This document shows, piece by piece, positions 15,265 through 23,222 of a DNA stretch of 27,823 bases. Source of the DNA: Bacteroidota bacterium (GTDB lineage: Bacteria > Bacteroidota > Bacteroidia > Chitinophagales > Chitinophagaceae); the NCBI GenBank assembly GCA_023418315.1, contig JAEZZY010000032.1, positions 1 through 27,823 of the forward strand, read 5' to 3'. The translations under genes were made by a program, and so were the position numbers. How positions within the stretch are numbered: the stretch's first letter is position 1; each line of letters starts with the position of its first letter. The notes under the pieces were generated by a model. That model was not told the DNA's origin and searched no databases. It saw only the letters and a program-made list of their open reading frames with translations.

Positions 15265-17007
15265 ATGCTCTTGAAACCGCATACACAGATGGGAATTTAT
15301 TTTAGCTTTACGGATATGAACCGCCTCATTCATTTTCTGAACCATAAAGTTCCCACACCTCTGCGCTATATTCTATCCTTTTGGGTAATCGTGTTCATCC
15401 TTTATCTGGCAGCGTATAAAGCGGGCATGTTTCTGGATTTTGCGGACATGATTTTTCTCTATAAACAGCAAAGTTTTTGGGACTTTATCCATTTGAAAGC
15501 CAGCTCGAATACAAGCTTGTATCAGGTTACTCAGTTTTTGTTATTCCTGCTTATCAGCTTATTCGGCACAAAGCCTTTGGGATGGTTTTTACTCTTTAGT
15601 TTTTTACACGCAGTAAATGGCTATGTGCTTTTTAAGTTCTTCTATGCTTTTTATCAACGCTTAGGCGTACACGCGGCGAAGAAAGGAGCATTGACCGGCG
15701 CCGTTCTTTTTCTCATCACACCTATTGTCAGCGAGGTAGTCATCTGGAAAGCCTGTTTCCATTATTTCATAGCCGTGTTCGTTATTTTTACGATTCTTTA
15801 CTGGGTGTTGAGGTTCCTTGCCACGGGCAGCAGTCGCTATTTATATGCTATCTATATCCTGTATTTTGTTTCTACGTTTACGTTAGAGTTATTTTATCTC
15901 ACACCTGTTTTTACGGTTATCATTTTATGTAGTTTTTTCTTTAGTAAAAAAATTACCTCCCAGGAATTTACTGCCTGTCTTCTTAAGATCGTCTTACCCT
16001 TAGTCTTGCTATGGGGCGTTCATCTATTGTCCTTTTACCTGCTTCATGACACATGGCAGGCGCATTATAAATTGGATATTCAAAACAGCTTTACGGCTTC
16101 CAATATTTTTTGGAAAATCAACCGATATACGAGCAGCATCTTGCTTCTTGATTTTTTGTGGACGGACGAGCTCCGCAAAGGCTGGTATGCTTTCTTAAAA
16201 GCGAAACCAACGTTATGGATTACCGGTTTGCTGGTGTCGTTCTTATTTGTTTGGGGCTGGATTCGGTATGCGGGGATGAAGGGCAGCCAACAAGCACTCT
16301 ATAGCGTATTTGTCTGCTTTCTGTTTTCCTTGTCGCTCATCATCCCTATGTGGGTTTGGGATTGGTTCATGTTTCGAAACGACCGGTTGCTGTACCTTCC
16401 TTCCATCTTTGCCTATCAACTTGCAGCCCTTTTCTTTTTTGAATATATAAAGGTGAAAACTATAAGGTATGTACTGCTTTTATATCCTTTGGTGCTTGTG
16501 GCGGCTACGGGCTATATGGTTTTTTCTGCCAGACAGGCGCAAAAAGTACATGCTGGAATGACCAACCATTTCAGATGGCAAAATGCGGAAACGGTACTGT
16601 TGTTAAATCTTCCCAATCAGTACAAAGGCATAGGCATTATCCCCGCTACGAAACCCAGTAATTTCAATTTTTATCTGGATATTTTCGGAAAAGATACGGT
16701 AAAGGGAAAAGTGTATGATGTGTCTTCCTATAATATGCAGCATTTTTGGGATGGAGCGCATGTTACCGTTTTAGACAGCGTTACAATAAAGGTAACGCTC
16801 AATCAGTGGGGAAGCTGGTGGATGGAAGATGACAAAGGCGCTACGAATTATGAAAATGAGCTTTTCCGCGTGAACTTCACCGACCCCGGACATGAGTATG
16901 AGTTGCAATTCAAAAAAACACCGGATAGCACTACTGTTTTATTATACCAGCAGGGCGACCAATGGCGCAGAGTGGATATGAGCAAGCCGGGCGAAGAACA
17001 ATGGTAA
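15265..17007 (+). CDS. Polytopic membrane protein, possible GT-C type glycosyltransferase
   Basis: This protein of up to 580 aa has about ten to twelve hydrophobic segments (roughly residues 35-440) and a soluble C-terminal part of about 130 residues. The first loop after the first helix contains FLDFADMIFL; acidic residues in that loop are typical of GT-C membrane glycosyltransferases. Length and topology also fit, but I see no decisive family motif and make no firm assignment. The C-terminal part (about 450-580) is rich in beta-like strands, probably periplasmic. The start could be 15265, 15289 or 15316 (MNRLIHFLNHKV); the last gives the more usual N-terminus. It is monocistronic with its own -7 box and faces the tRNA-Ser gene. 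Confidence 0.75.
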   Translation: MLLKPHTQMGIYFSFTDMNRLIHFLNHKVPTPLRYILSFWVIVFILYLAAYKAGMFLDFADMIFLYKQQSFWDFIHLKASSNTSLYQVTQFLLFLLISLFGTKPLGWFLLFSFLHAVNGYVLFKFFYAFYQRLGVHAAKKGALTGAVLFLITPIVSEVVIWKACFHYFIAVFVIFTILYWVLRFLATGSSRYLYAIYILYFVSTFTLELFYLTPVFTVIILCSFFFSKKITSQEFTACLLKIVLPLVLLWGVHLLSFYLLHDTWQAHYKLDIQNSFTASNIFWKINRYTSSILLLDFLWTDELRKGWYAFLKAKPTLWITGLLVSFLFVWGWIRYAGMKGSQQALYSVFVCFLFSLSLIIPMWVWDWFMFRNDRLLYLPSIFAYQLAALFFFEYIKVKTIRYVLLLYPLVLVAATGYMVFSARQAQKVHAGMTNHFRWQNAETVLLLNLPNQYKGIGIIPATKPSNFNFYLDIFGKDTVKGKVYDVSSYNMQHFWDGAHVTVLDSVTIKVTLNQWGSWWMEDDKGATNYENELFRVNFTDPGHEYELQFKKTPDSTTVLLYQQGDQWRRVDMSKPGEEQW

Positions 17008-17048
17008 AGACACAGGGGATACGTCCTTACGCTGTTTTTCTCGGGCAC

Positions 17049-17073
17049 AAAAAAAGCACTGAACATCAGCGCT
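17049..17073 (-). terminator. Terminator of the tRNA-Ser gene
   Basis: On the minus strand AGCGCTGA pairs with TCAGTGCT (one G-U) across a TGT loop, and the T-run has seven bases including the last stem base. It lies 15 bp downstream of the mature tRNA 3' end. Confidence 0.8.
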
Positions 17074-17087
17074 TTCGTTTTATCCGG

Positions 17088-17172
17088 CGGAAGGAGAGGG
17101 ATTCGAACCCCCGGACCTTTGACAGTCAACGGTTTTCAAGACCGCCGCATTCGACCACTCTGCCATCCTTCC
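17088..17172 (-). tRNA. tRNA-Ser (anticodon UGA)
   Basis: The minus strand folds as an 85-nt class II tRNA. The acceptor stem is GGAAGGA with TCCTTCC and discriminator G. The anticodon loop is CTTGAAA with TGA at 17136-17138. A long variable arm follows (TGACTGTCA region), and the T-loop reads GGTTCGAATCC. CCA is not encoded: CCG follows the discriminator. It decodes UCA and related serine codons. Confidence 0.97.
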
Positions 17173-17177
17173 GCGCA

Positions 17178-17209
17178 CAAAATAATAGCAAGGCTTTCGA
17201 TTTTCAAAA
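17178..17209 (-). promoter_or_regulatory. Promoter of tRNA-Ser
   Basis: On the minus strand TTTTG (17205-17209) and TTATTTTG (17178-17185) are separated by 19 bp, the usual Bacteroidota -33/-7 spacing. The -7 box ends only 5 bp before the mature tRNA 5' end, so the 5' leader would be 0-2 nt. Confidence 0.65.
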
Positions 17210-17388
17210 TTGTTTTTGAAGCGTAGTCATATTTTTTTTAAATTGCTGTTAGAATGCACTTATAGCAAGGAATGCCTATAAACCCGCCGAACTAAATTAC
17301 CCCGGAAAAAGGAGGCGTATTTTCGCAGGCAATATGCTTTCGCTTCCCTATATTTTTTACCGCTTGCCTACAATAGCTTTTTTGTATC

Positions 17389-18063
17389 ATGAAACAATTC
17401 TTCCTAACATTGTCTGCTGTTTTTAGCCTAAGCATAGGGCTTACCGCCTGTGCGCAACAGCATCCCGAACAATCAAAAACTTTCCGCCAGATGAACGAAC
17501 CGCAAACGACTATAAACGATACGAAAACAACCGATACCGCCACCTTTGGGGCAGGCTGCTTCTGGTGCACCGAAGCACAGTTTCAGCAACTGGAGGGCGT
17601 GCTAAAAGTAGAGTCGGGCTACGCCGGCGGACATGTGGAAAACCCTACCTATAAACAAGTATGCACCGGAGCTACCGGCCACGCCGAGGTAACGAATATT
17701 TATTACGATCCTTCCAAAATCAGCTTTGACGAATTGCTGGCGGCGTTTTGGATAGCACATGACCCTACGCAACGCAACAGACAGGGCAATGATGTGGGAA
17801 CACAATACCGCAGCGTGATTTTTTACCACAATGAAATGCAAAAGCAAAAAGCCGAAGAATATAAAAGAAAACTAAATGAGGAACAGGTCTATAACAGCGA
17901 GGTGGTTACGGAGATAGCCCCTTTCACCCGGTTTTATAAAGCGGAAGCAGACCATCAGGACTATTATAACAACAATCCTTCTCAGCCTTATTGCATGATG
18001 GTCATCCGCCCTAAGATGGAGAAATTTGAAAAAGTGTTTAAAGATAAACTGAAGAAGAAATGA
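17389..18063 (+). CDS. msrA: Peptide methionine sulfoxide reductase MsrA, predicted lipoprotein
   Basis: This 224-aa enzyme reduces methionine-S-sulfoxide in proteins. The catalytic signature GAGCFWCTEAQF gives Cys57 as nucleophile, with Cys60 in the same motif. GYAGGHVENPTYKQV and GHAEV are typical of MsrA. A further Cys lies near the C-terminus (QPYCMMVI). The N-terminus is a lipoprotein signal with lipobox L-T-A-C21, so the enzyme should be anchored outside the inner membrane and repair envelope proteins. A polar linker of about 30 residues separates the anchor from the domain. No msrB is fused or adjacent. The ATG at 17389 is the only one that gives the signal peptide. Confidence 0.93.
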   Translation: MKQFFLTLSAVFSLSIGLTACAQQHPEQSKTFRQMNEPQTTINDTKTTDTATFGAGCFWCTEAQFQQLEGVLKVESGYAGGHVENPTYKQVCTGATGHAEVTNIYYDPSKISFDELLAAFWIAHDPTQRNRQGNDVGTQYRSVIFYHNEMQKQKAEEYKRKLNEEQVYNSEVVTEIAPFTRFYKAEADHQDYYNNNPSQPYCMMVIRPKMEKFEKVFKDKLKKK

Positions 18064-18217
18064 GTTTTACGGCATAAAAAAGATGGGTTTTGCCGTTAAG
18101 TGTTGTTGCTAAGAACATCCACACCGCCAAGAACGGGCAAATTTTCGTTTTTGTTTTTCACCGCATCCCTTTCACGAAACAAGTTCTATTTTTATTGCCG
18201 AAAATAAGAACCACTGT

Positions 18218-18634
18218 ATGTTACAAAAAATTACGACTGATAAAGCGCCTAAGCCAATGGGTTTGTACCCCCACGCACGCCGTGTAGGCAATCTTTTATT
18301 TCTTTCCGGCATTGGTCCCCGCGATCCGCAAACGGATGAAATACCCGGTTTGAAGCTGGATAAGCATGGTCAGTTTCTCAGTTTCGATTTTGAAGCGCAA
18401 TGTCATAGCGTATTCAAAAACGTGAGAACCATACTGGAAGAAAGCGGTAGCTCCTGGGACAAGCTGGTGGATGTTACTACCTTTCTTGTGGACATGAAGC
18501 GGGATTTTCATACCTACAACCGCATCTATGCCGAGTATTTCAAAGACAATCAGCCTTGCCGAACCACCGTAAGCGTTCATTCCCTGCCTTCCGCCATAGC
18601 CATTGAGCTGAAGTGCATTGCGACGATTGATTAG
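18218..18634 (+). CDS. RidA family protein, 2-aminomuconate deaminase-like
   Basis: This 138-aa protein is of the YjgF/YER057c/UK114 (RidA) family. Arg115 (PCRTTVSV) and Glu130 (AIELKCIAT) match the conserved substrate-binding residues. The start PKPMGLYPHARRVGNLLFLS and the middle DFEAQCHSVFKNVR resemble 2-aminomuconate deaminases, which convert 2-aminomuconate to 4-oxalocrotonate in tryptophan and nitrobenzene breakdown. It should be cytoplasmic and trimeric. No other kynurenine or aminomuconate gene is in the window, so the specific role is inferred; a general enamine/imine deaminase role is the safer call. It lies 154 bp after msrA and 131 bp before the GT117 gene. Confidence 0.85.
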   Translation: MLQKITTDKAPKPMGLYPHARRVGNLLFLSGIGPRDPQTDEIPGLKLDKHGQFLSFDFEAQCHSVFKNVRTILEESGSSWDKLVDVTTFLVDMKRDFHTYNRIYAEYFKDNQPCRTTVSVHSLPSAIAIELKCIATID

Positions 18635-18659
18635 AATTTTGTTAAATGAGGCTTTAATC

Positions 18660-18689
18660 TTGACGCGTAACGCTATTTTTCTATTTTTG
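18660..18689 (+). promoter_or_regulatory. Promoter of the DUF2723/GT117 gene
   Basis: TTG (18660-18662) and TATTTTTG (18682-18689) are 19 bp apart, a full match to the Bacteroidota -33/-7 consensus. The leader would be about 70 nt. It is the cleanest promoter in the window. Confidence 0.7.
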
Positions 18690-18765
18690 TTGCCGTCTTA
18701 AAAGAAGTAGGTTTTTTAGCAAAAACCAAGTTCTTTTATTCAATTTTTCCAAACACCGAAACCGA

Positions 18766-21700
18766 ATGAATTATCGTAAAGTCAACAACATTGTTGGATG
18801 GGTAGCTGGTATTATCGCCACTACTGTTTATTTGATGACCATGGAACGTACCACCAGCTTTTGGGATTGTGGGGAGTTCCTTTCCTGCGGCTATAAGCTG
18901 GAAGTAGGGCACTCACCCGGGGCGCCGTTCTTCATGCTCATTCAGCGGATGTTTGGGATGCTGGCCGGCAGCGATGGCGCTCAGGCTACGCTGTTTATCA
19001 ATGCCTGGTCGGCTATAGCAAGCGGTCTTACCATCTTGTTCCTTTTCTGGACCATTACCCATTTTGCTAAGAAAATAATTGTAGCGGATAATGATGCCGA
19101 GCCCAGCGGACAGCAATTGACGCTCATTATGGGCGCCGGTTTGGTAGGTGCACTGGCTTATACGTTTTCCGATACGTTCTGGTTTTCGGCGGTAGAAGCG
19201 GAGGTATATGCCACGTCTTCTTTATTTACGGCACTTGTGTTTTGGGCAGCATTGAAATGGGAGCATGTAGCCGATCGGAAATATGCCGATCGCTGGCTCG
19301 TGTTTATCTTCTTTATAATGGGGCTTTCCATAGCCACCCACTTGCTCAACCTTTTGACCATTCCGGCAGTGGCTTTGCTGTATTATTATAAGCGCTATGA
19401 AGTAACCACTATGGGCGCTATTACAGCCTTTGTAATCGGTTGTGTGATCCTGGCGCTTATTCAGTTTGGTATGATACAAGGCTTGCCTTATCTCGCCTTT
19501 AAGTTTGATTATTTCTTTGTAAACAGCCTGGGCTTGCCTTTCGATTCCGGGGCTATCTTCTTCCTGGTGTTATTTGTAGCAGCGTTGATAGGTTTGCTTT
19601 TTTATGCAAAAAAGAAAAACAACTACCTGTTGCACACTGGCATGTTATGCGCCATTTTTGTAGTCATCGGTTATTCCTCATACCTCGTGCCTGTGTTGCG
19701 CTCGCGTGCCGATGTGCCTATAGACATGACCAATCCCGACAATGCCAATACCTTTCTTTCCTATGTAAACCGCGAACAATTCGGACAGCAGCCCTTGCTT
19801 TTCGGTCCCGATTTTGACACGCCCCCCGTGGAAGTAGTGCAAAAAGGAAAATGGTATGAACAATCAAAAAGAAATGGAAAAGATTATTATGAAGAAGTAG
19901 GCGATAAGCTGGATTATAAATATGAAAAGACCCGCTTCTTCCCGCGTATATGGGATGCTAATCAAAATCATCCGGCGTTTTACCGGAGCTATCTGGGCTT
20001 GTCCGAAGGCGAGTCCCCCACTACTGCCGACAACTTCAGCTTCTTCTTCCGCTATCAGCTCAACTGGATGTGGTGGCGTTATTTTATGTGGAACTATGTA
20101 GGTCGTCAAAATGATGTGGAAGGACAAGGCGGTCCGAAAGACGGAAACTGGATTTCCGGTATTTTCTTCCTTGATAAAATGAAAGTAGGCGATATGGATA
20201 AAATGGCAGATGGATATAAAAACAATAAAGCAAGAAATGAATTGTACTTCCTGCCGTTTATTCTAGGTGTGTTAGGATTGGTTTATCAATTTAATAATGC
20301 CAAACGCGATGGCATCATCACCTTCATGCTCTTTTTCTTTACGGGTATAGCCATCGTACTGTACCTCAACAATACCCCCGTGCAGCCCCGTGAGCGGGAT
20401 TATGCCTACGCAGGTTCCACCTATGCCTTTGCGATATGGATAGGCTTGGGTGTGATGATGGTGAACGATTGGATTCAAAAACTACTTAAAGGAAGCCCGG
20501 GAATTTATGCCACCGTCTTGCTCTGCTTGCTTGCCGTACCTACCTTGATGGCTTCCGAAGAATGGGACGATCATGACCGTTCTAAGAAAACTCTTGCCTT
20601 GGCTACAGCAAAAAATACGCTCAACTCCTGCGCCCCCAACGCCATCTTATTTACCTATGGAGATAATGATACCTATCCCGTATGGTATGCACAGGAAGTG
20701 GAAGGTTTCAGAACAGATGTGCGGGTAATCAATACAAGCCTTTTAGGAATCGGTTGGTATATAGACCAGTTGAATTATAAAATCAATAAAGCCGATGCCG
20801 TACCTATGATCTGGAAAAAAGAAGACTATGTAGGCGACCGCAGAAACTACCTGCGCTATTTCGATAATCCGCAGATTCCCAAAGACCGCTATTTCAATCT
20901 GGAAGAAATCTGTCAGTTTATTATCAGTAAAGACCAGACCAACCAGCTACGCACCAACATGGGTACAATGACCAATTACCTGCCCTCTAAAAACTTCTTT
21001 ATCCCATCGCTTACAAGAGAACAATTAGTGTCTTTAAATTTAATAGCAGCCAACGATTCTACGGCTATTGACACTGACATGAAATTTACCTATCCGAAAG
21101 ATGCCGCTACCAAAGATGAACTCGCAATGCTGAACATCGTAGCTGCAGTTGCTAAAGACGGATGGAAGCGTCCCATCTATTTCGGCGGTGGCGGGGATAG
21201 CTACGCAGGGCTGAATGATTTCCTGCAATTAGAAGGAACTGTGTATCGTCTCGTACCTTTCAGAAAACAAAATCTTCGACAAAACTCACCCGGCGAATAC
21301 GGCTTTGTGAACGTGGATAAATCGTATGAACTCTTCACCAAAACCTATACCTATGGCGGTGCAGAACGTACGGATGTCTATTTTGACGAAAAGAACAGAA
21401 TGTCGCTGATTTCTTACCGCATTACCTCCGCAAGGATAGCGGACGAGCTGAGCGCACGCAACCGCCAGGCGGAAGCCATAGAAGTGCTCGATAAAGTAAT
21501 GAAAGGCATTACCAGCGCTTCCTACGCCTACGATGTGTCTTGTTATCTGATTGTAGCCTCTTACTACCGTGCCGGTGCAATAGACAAAGCAAAAGACCTG
21601 GCTATGAAGCTCTCTAAAAACCTGGAAGACGATGTGAAATACATTACTTCGCTGAATGATGAAGACCAGCGCGCAAGCCTTTCCGGCGATGTGCAGAGGG

Positions 21701-21840
21701 ACATTAGCGTCATCAATGTATTGGGCACATTTGCGGCGCAAAGCGGTGATACCGTTACTTCCAAGCAAATGAATGACAAAGCGCAGGGGCTGATGCAACT
21801 TGCAATGAGCAAGATAGGCGCCGAGCATTTCCAACGATAA
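18766..21840 (+). CDS. DUF2723 (TMEM260-like, GT117) membrane protein
   Basis: This 1024-aa protein has about a dozen hydrophobic segments in its first 600 residues and a soluble C-terminal part of about 400 residues. The family signature lies in the first loop: SFWDCGEFLSCGYKLEVGHS (residues 31-50), followed by PGAPFFML. Asp34 and Glu37 are the likely catalytic acids of this GT-C fold. Human TMEM260, of the same family, transfers mannose to serine/threonine of plexin-type domains, and Bacteroidota glycosylate many exported proteins. A role in protein O-glycosylation is therefore plausible but inferred. The C-terminal part contains GDNDTYPVWYAQEVEGFRTD and helical repeats that look TPR-like near residues 880-1000. 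It has its own promoter and a strong terminator. Confidence 0.88.
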   Translation: MNYRKVNNIVGWVAGIIATTVYLMTMERTTSFWDCGEFLSCGYKLEVGHSPGAPFFMLIQRMFGMLAGSDGAQATLFINAWSAIASGLTILFLFWTITHFAKKIIVADNDAEPSGQQLTLIMGAGLVGALAYTFSDTFWFSAVEAEVYATSSLFTALVFWAALKWEHVADRKYADRWLVFIFFIMGLSIATHLLNLLTIPAVALLYYYKRYEVTTMGAITAFVIGCVILALIQFGMIQGLPYLAFKFDYFFVNSLGLPFDSGAIFFLVLFVAALIGLLFYAKKKNNYLLHTGMLCAIFVVIGYSSYLVPVLRSRADVPIDMTNPDNANTFLSYVNREQFGQQPLLFGPDFDTPPVEVVQKGKWYEQSKRNGKDYYEEVGDKLDYKYEKTRFFPRIWDANQNHPAFYRSYLGLSEGESPTTADNFSFFFRYQLNWMWWRYFMWNYVGRQNDVEGQGGPKDGNWISGIFFLDKMKVGDMDKMADGYKNNKARNELYFLPFILGVLGLVYQFNNAKRDGIITFMLFFFTGIAIVLYLNNTPVQPRERDYAYAGSTYAFAIWIGLGVMMVNDWIQKLLKGSPGIYATVLLCLLAVPTLMASEEWDDHDRSKKTLALATAKNTLNSCAPNAILFTYGDNDTYPVWYAQEVEGFRTDVRVINTSLLGIGWYIDQLNYKINKADAVPMIWKKEDYVGDRRNYLRYFDNPQIPKDRYFNLEEICQFIISKDQTNQLRTNMGTMTNYLPSKNFFIPSLTREQLVSLNLIAANDSTAIDTDMKFTYPKDAATKDELAMLNIVAAVAKDGWKRPIYFGGGGDSYAGLNDFLQLEGTVYRLVPFRKQNLRQNSPGEYGFVNVDKSYELFTKTYTYGGAERTDVYFDEKNRMSLISYRITSARIADELSARNRQAEAIEVLDKVMKGITSASYAYDVSCYLIVASYYRAGAIDKAKDLAMKLSKNLEDDVKYITSLNDEDQRASLSGDVQRDISVINVLGTFAAQSGDTVTSKQMNDKAQGLMQLAMSKIGAEHFQR

Positions 21841-21863
21841 AATCAAGTCAATCCCTAAAGAAC

Positions 21864-21898
21864 AATACGGACGTGAGGCATCATGTCCGTATTTTTTT
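21864..21898 (+). terminator. Intrinsic terminator of the DUF2723/GT117 gene
   Basis: AATACGGAC (21864-21872) pairs with GTCCGTATT (21885-21893), and four further pairs including one G-T close a GGCA loop. Seven T follow from 21892. It begins 23 bp after the stop codon and faces the convergent exporter gene. Confidence 0.88.
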
Positions 21899-21906
21899 AG
21901 TCTGTA

Positions 21907-22623
21907 TTAAACGATGGAAATAAAAGACGTTGTAGGGACAAACGGTAAACAAGAAATTTTCGTAGCCCCGTCGTTTGCTTCTTCTTTTTTCTGAAACTGC
22001 ACATTAAACGCCGTAGAAATGAGCAGTGCCATACCGATGGTAAAAAGGCAGGCAGCTGAAAATTTTTGCAGATACATGATGCGGCGCAGGGTCAGTTTCC
22101 TGCGGATAGAATCGGCAAGAAATACTTTTAGAAAATCAATGGAAAGAATGAGGGTAAGGCAAATTCCGAACAGGACGATGCGGTAGGCTGTACTCGTATT
22201 GGCAGTAGCCGTAACGGCAGCCAGCCAGGTAACAATCACGCCGGGATTCAGTGTATTGATTAAAAAACCGGAAAGCCATATTTTGAAATAATGTCCGCCG
22301 CTTACGGGCAAGGGTTTGTGTGAAGGACGTTTGGGTTTGTATTTTTTAAACAGCCCGATAGCGCCGATGATAATTAATACCACCGCGCCGCCAAAAGCAA
22401 TATAACGTTCATATTCATTCAGAAGCTCCAGCCAGGAAGCCGCTACATTGGCTATGGTAACATACATAATATCGCTCAGCGATACTCCCAGCACAAATGC
22501 CAGTCCCGACTTATAGCTGTGATGAAGGCTGTATCTTATGACGGCAAACAAGGTAGGGCCTACGGATATAGCCATAAACAACCCCATCAAAATACCTTTA
22601 ATGACGGCATCTATCAAATGCAT
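21907..22623 (-). CDS. LysE/RhtB family amino acid exporter
   Basis: This 238-aa inner-membrane protein has about six hydrophobic segments and the LysE family pattern: GPTLFAVIRYSLHHSYKSGL near residue 22, GVSLSDIMYV, and a second repeat-like NTLNPGVIVTWLAA (about 123-136). Family members export lysine, threonine, homoserine or similar compounds; the substrate cannot be predicted here. The last 28 residues (from FQKKEEANDG) are polar and then weakly hydrophobic, longer than the usual family end. The start lies 45 bp downstream of the tsaE stop, so the lgt-tsaE-exporter genes may share a transcript. Confidence 0.88.
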   Translation of the reverse strand: MHLIDAVIKGILMGLFMAISVGPTLFAVIRYSLHHSYKSGLAFVLGVSLSDIMYVTIANVAASWLELLNEYERYIAFGGAVVLIIIGAIGLFKKYKPKRPSHKPLPVSGGHYFKIWLSGFLINTLNPGVIVTWLAAVTATANTSTAYRIVLFGICLTLILSIDFLKVFLADSIRRKLTLRRIMYLQKFSAACLFTIGMALLISTAFNVQFQKKEEANDGATKISCLPFVPTTSFISIV

Positions 22624-22668
22624 GGCTGTAAAATAAACAACTAATCGGTAAATGTGCCGTTAAACTCT

Positions 22669-23109
22669 CTACCTCACTGCTTCATAGGTCAGGCTGCGCT
22701 GCGTATCCTCGCTTGCTTCAAGGGTTATAGCCAAGTGGGGTGTGGGAAGCAGTTCTATTGCTTTTGTGGGCCATTCCACAAAACAATATGCGTTTTTATT
22801 CATCAAGGCATCTTCTATTCCGGCTTGCAACGCTTCTTCTATACTATGGATACGGTAGAGATCTATATGGTAGATAAGCCGGTTCTGTGCCGCTTCCTCT
22901 TCAAAATGATATTCGTTGATTAAGGCAAACGTAGGACTGCTGACGATGTCTTTTACATTCAGATAATCACATAGGGCATGGATGAAGGTGGTCTTGCCCG
23001 CACCCATCTCTCCATAAAATGCCCATACACGATAGTGTTTCGCGACTTGCCAAACAGTTTGGGCTATAGAAGCAATCTCCGGTAAGGAATAAGATAGTGT
23101 TGTTTTGAT
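22669..23109 (-). CDS. tsaE: TsaE, tRNA threonylcarbamoyladenosine ATPase, with non-ATG start
   Basis: This P-loop ATPase works with TsaB and TsaD to make t6A37 in ANN-decoding tRNAs. The Walker A motif is YGEMGAGKTTF, followed by SSPTFALINEY and YHIDLYRI, all standard for TsaE, and a closing FVEWP. The first ATG (23007) lies inside the Walker A motif and cannot be the true start. The frame stays open upstream for 53 codons after a TAA and encodes a normal TsaE N-terminus (TLSYSLPEIASIAQ, then YRVWAFYGE), but it has no ATG, GTG, TTG or CTG. I place the start at an ATC at 23109 (another at 23112; ATT at 23142), giving about 146 aa, the usual family length. A sequencing error is the main alternative. 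Confidence 0.85.
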   Translation of the reverse strand: MKTTLSYSLPEIASIAQTVWQVAKHYRVWAFYGEMGAGKTTFIHALCDYLNVKDIVSSPTFALINEYHFEEEAAQNRLIYHIDLYRIHSIEEALQAGIEDALMNKNAYCFVEWPTKAIELLPTPHLAITLEASEDTQRSLTYEAVR

Positions 23110-23222
23110 GATGCCGATTTTTTGCCTAAAATACGATAGAATGTTGAGGAGTGGTTTTTACTTTATTTGCCGGTGCAGCTTCATATTGAATGGGAAAAGC
23201 CTGAGATGTTATGCGTTTCTGC

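Noticed and set aside
21286..21846. Minus-strand open frame of 186 codons opposite the end of the DUF2723 gene
   Set aside because: It has no recognisable domain and lies wholly within a conserved gene that has its own promoter and terminator.
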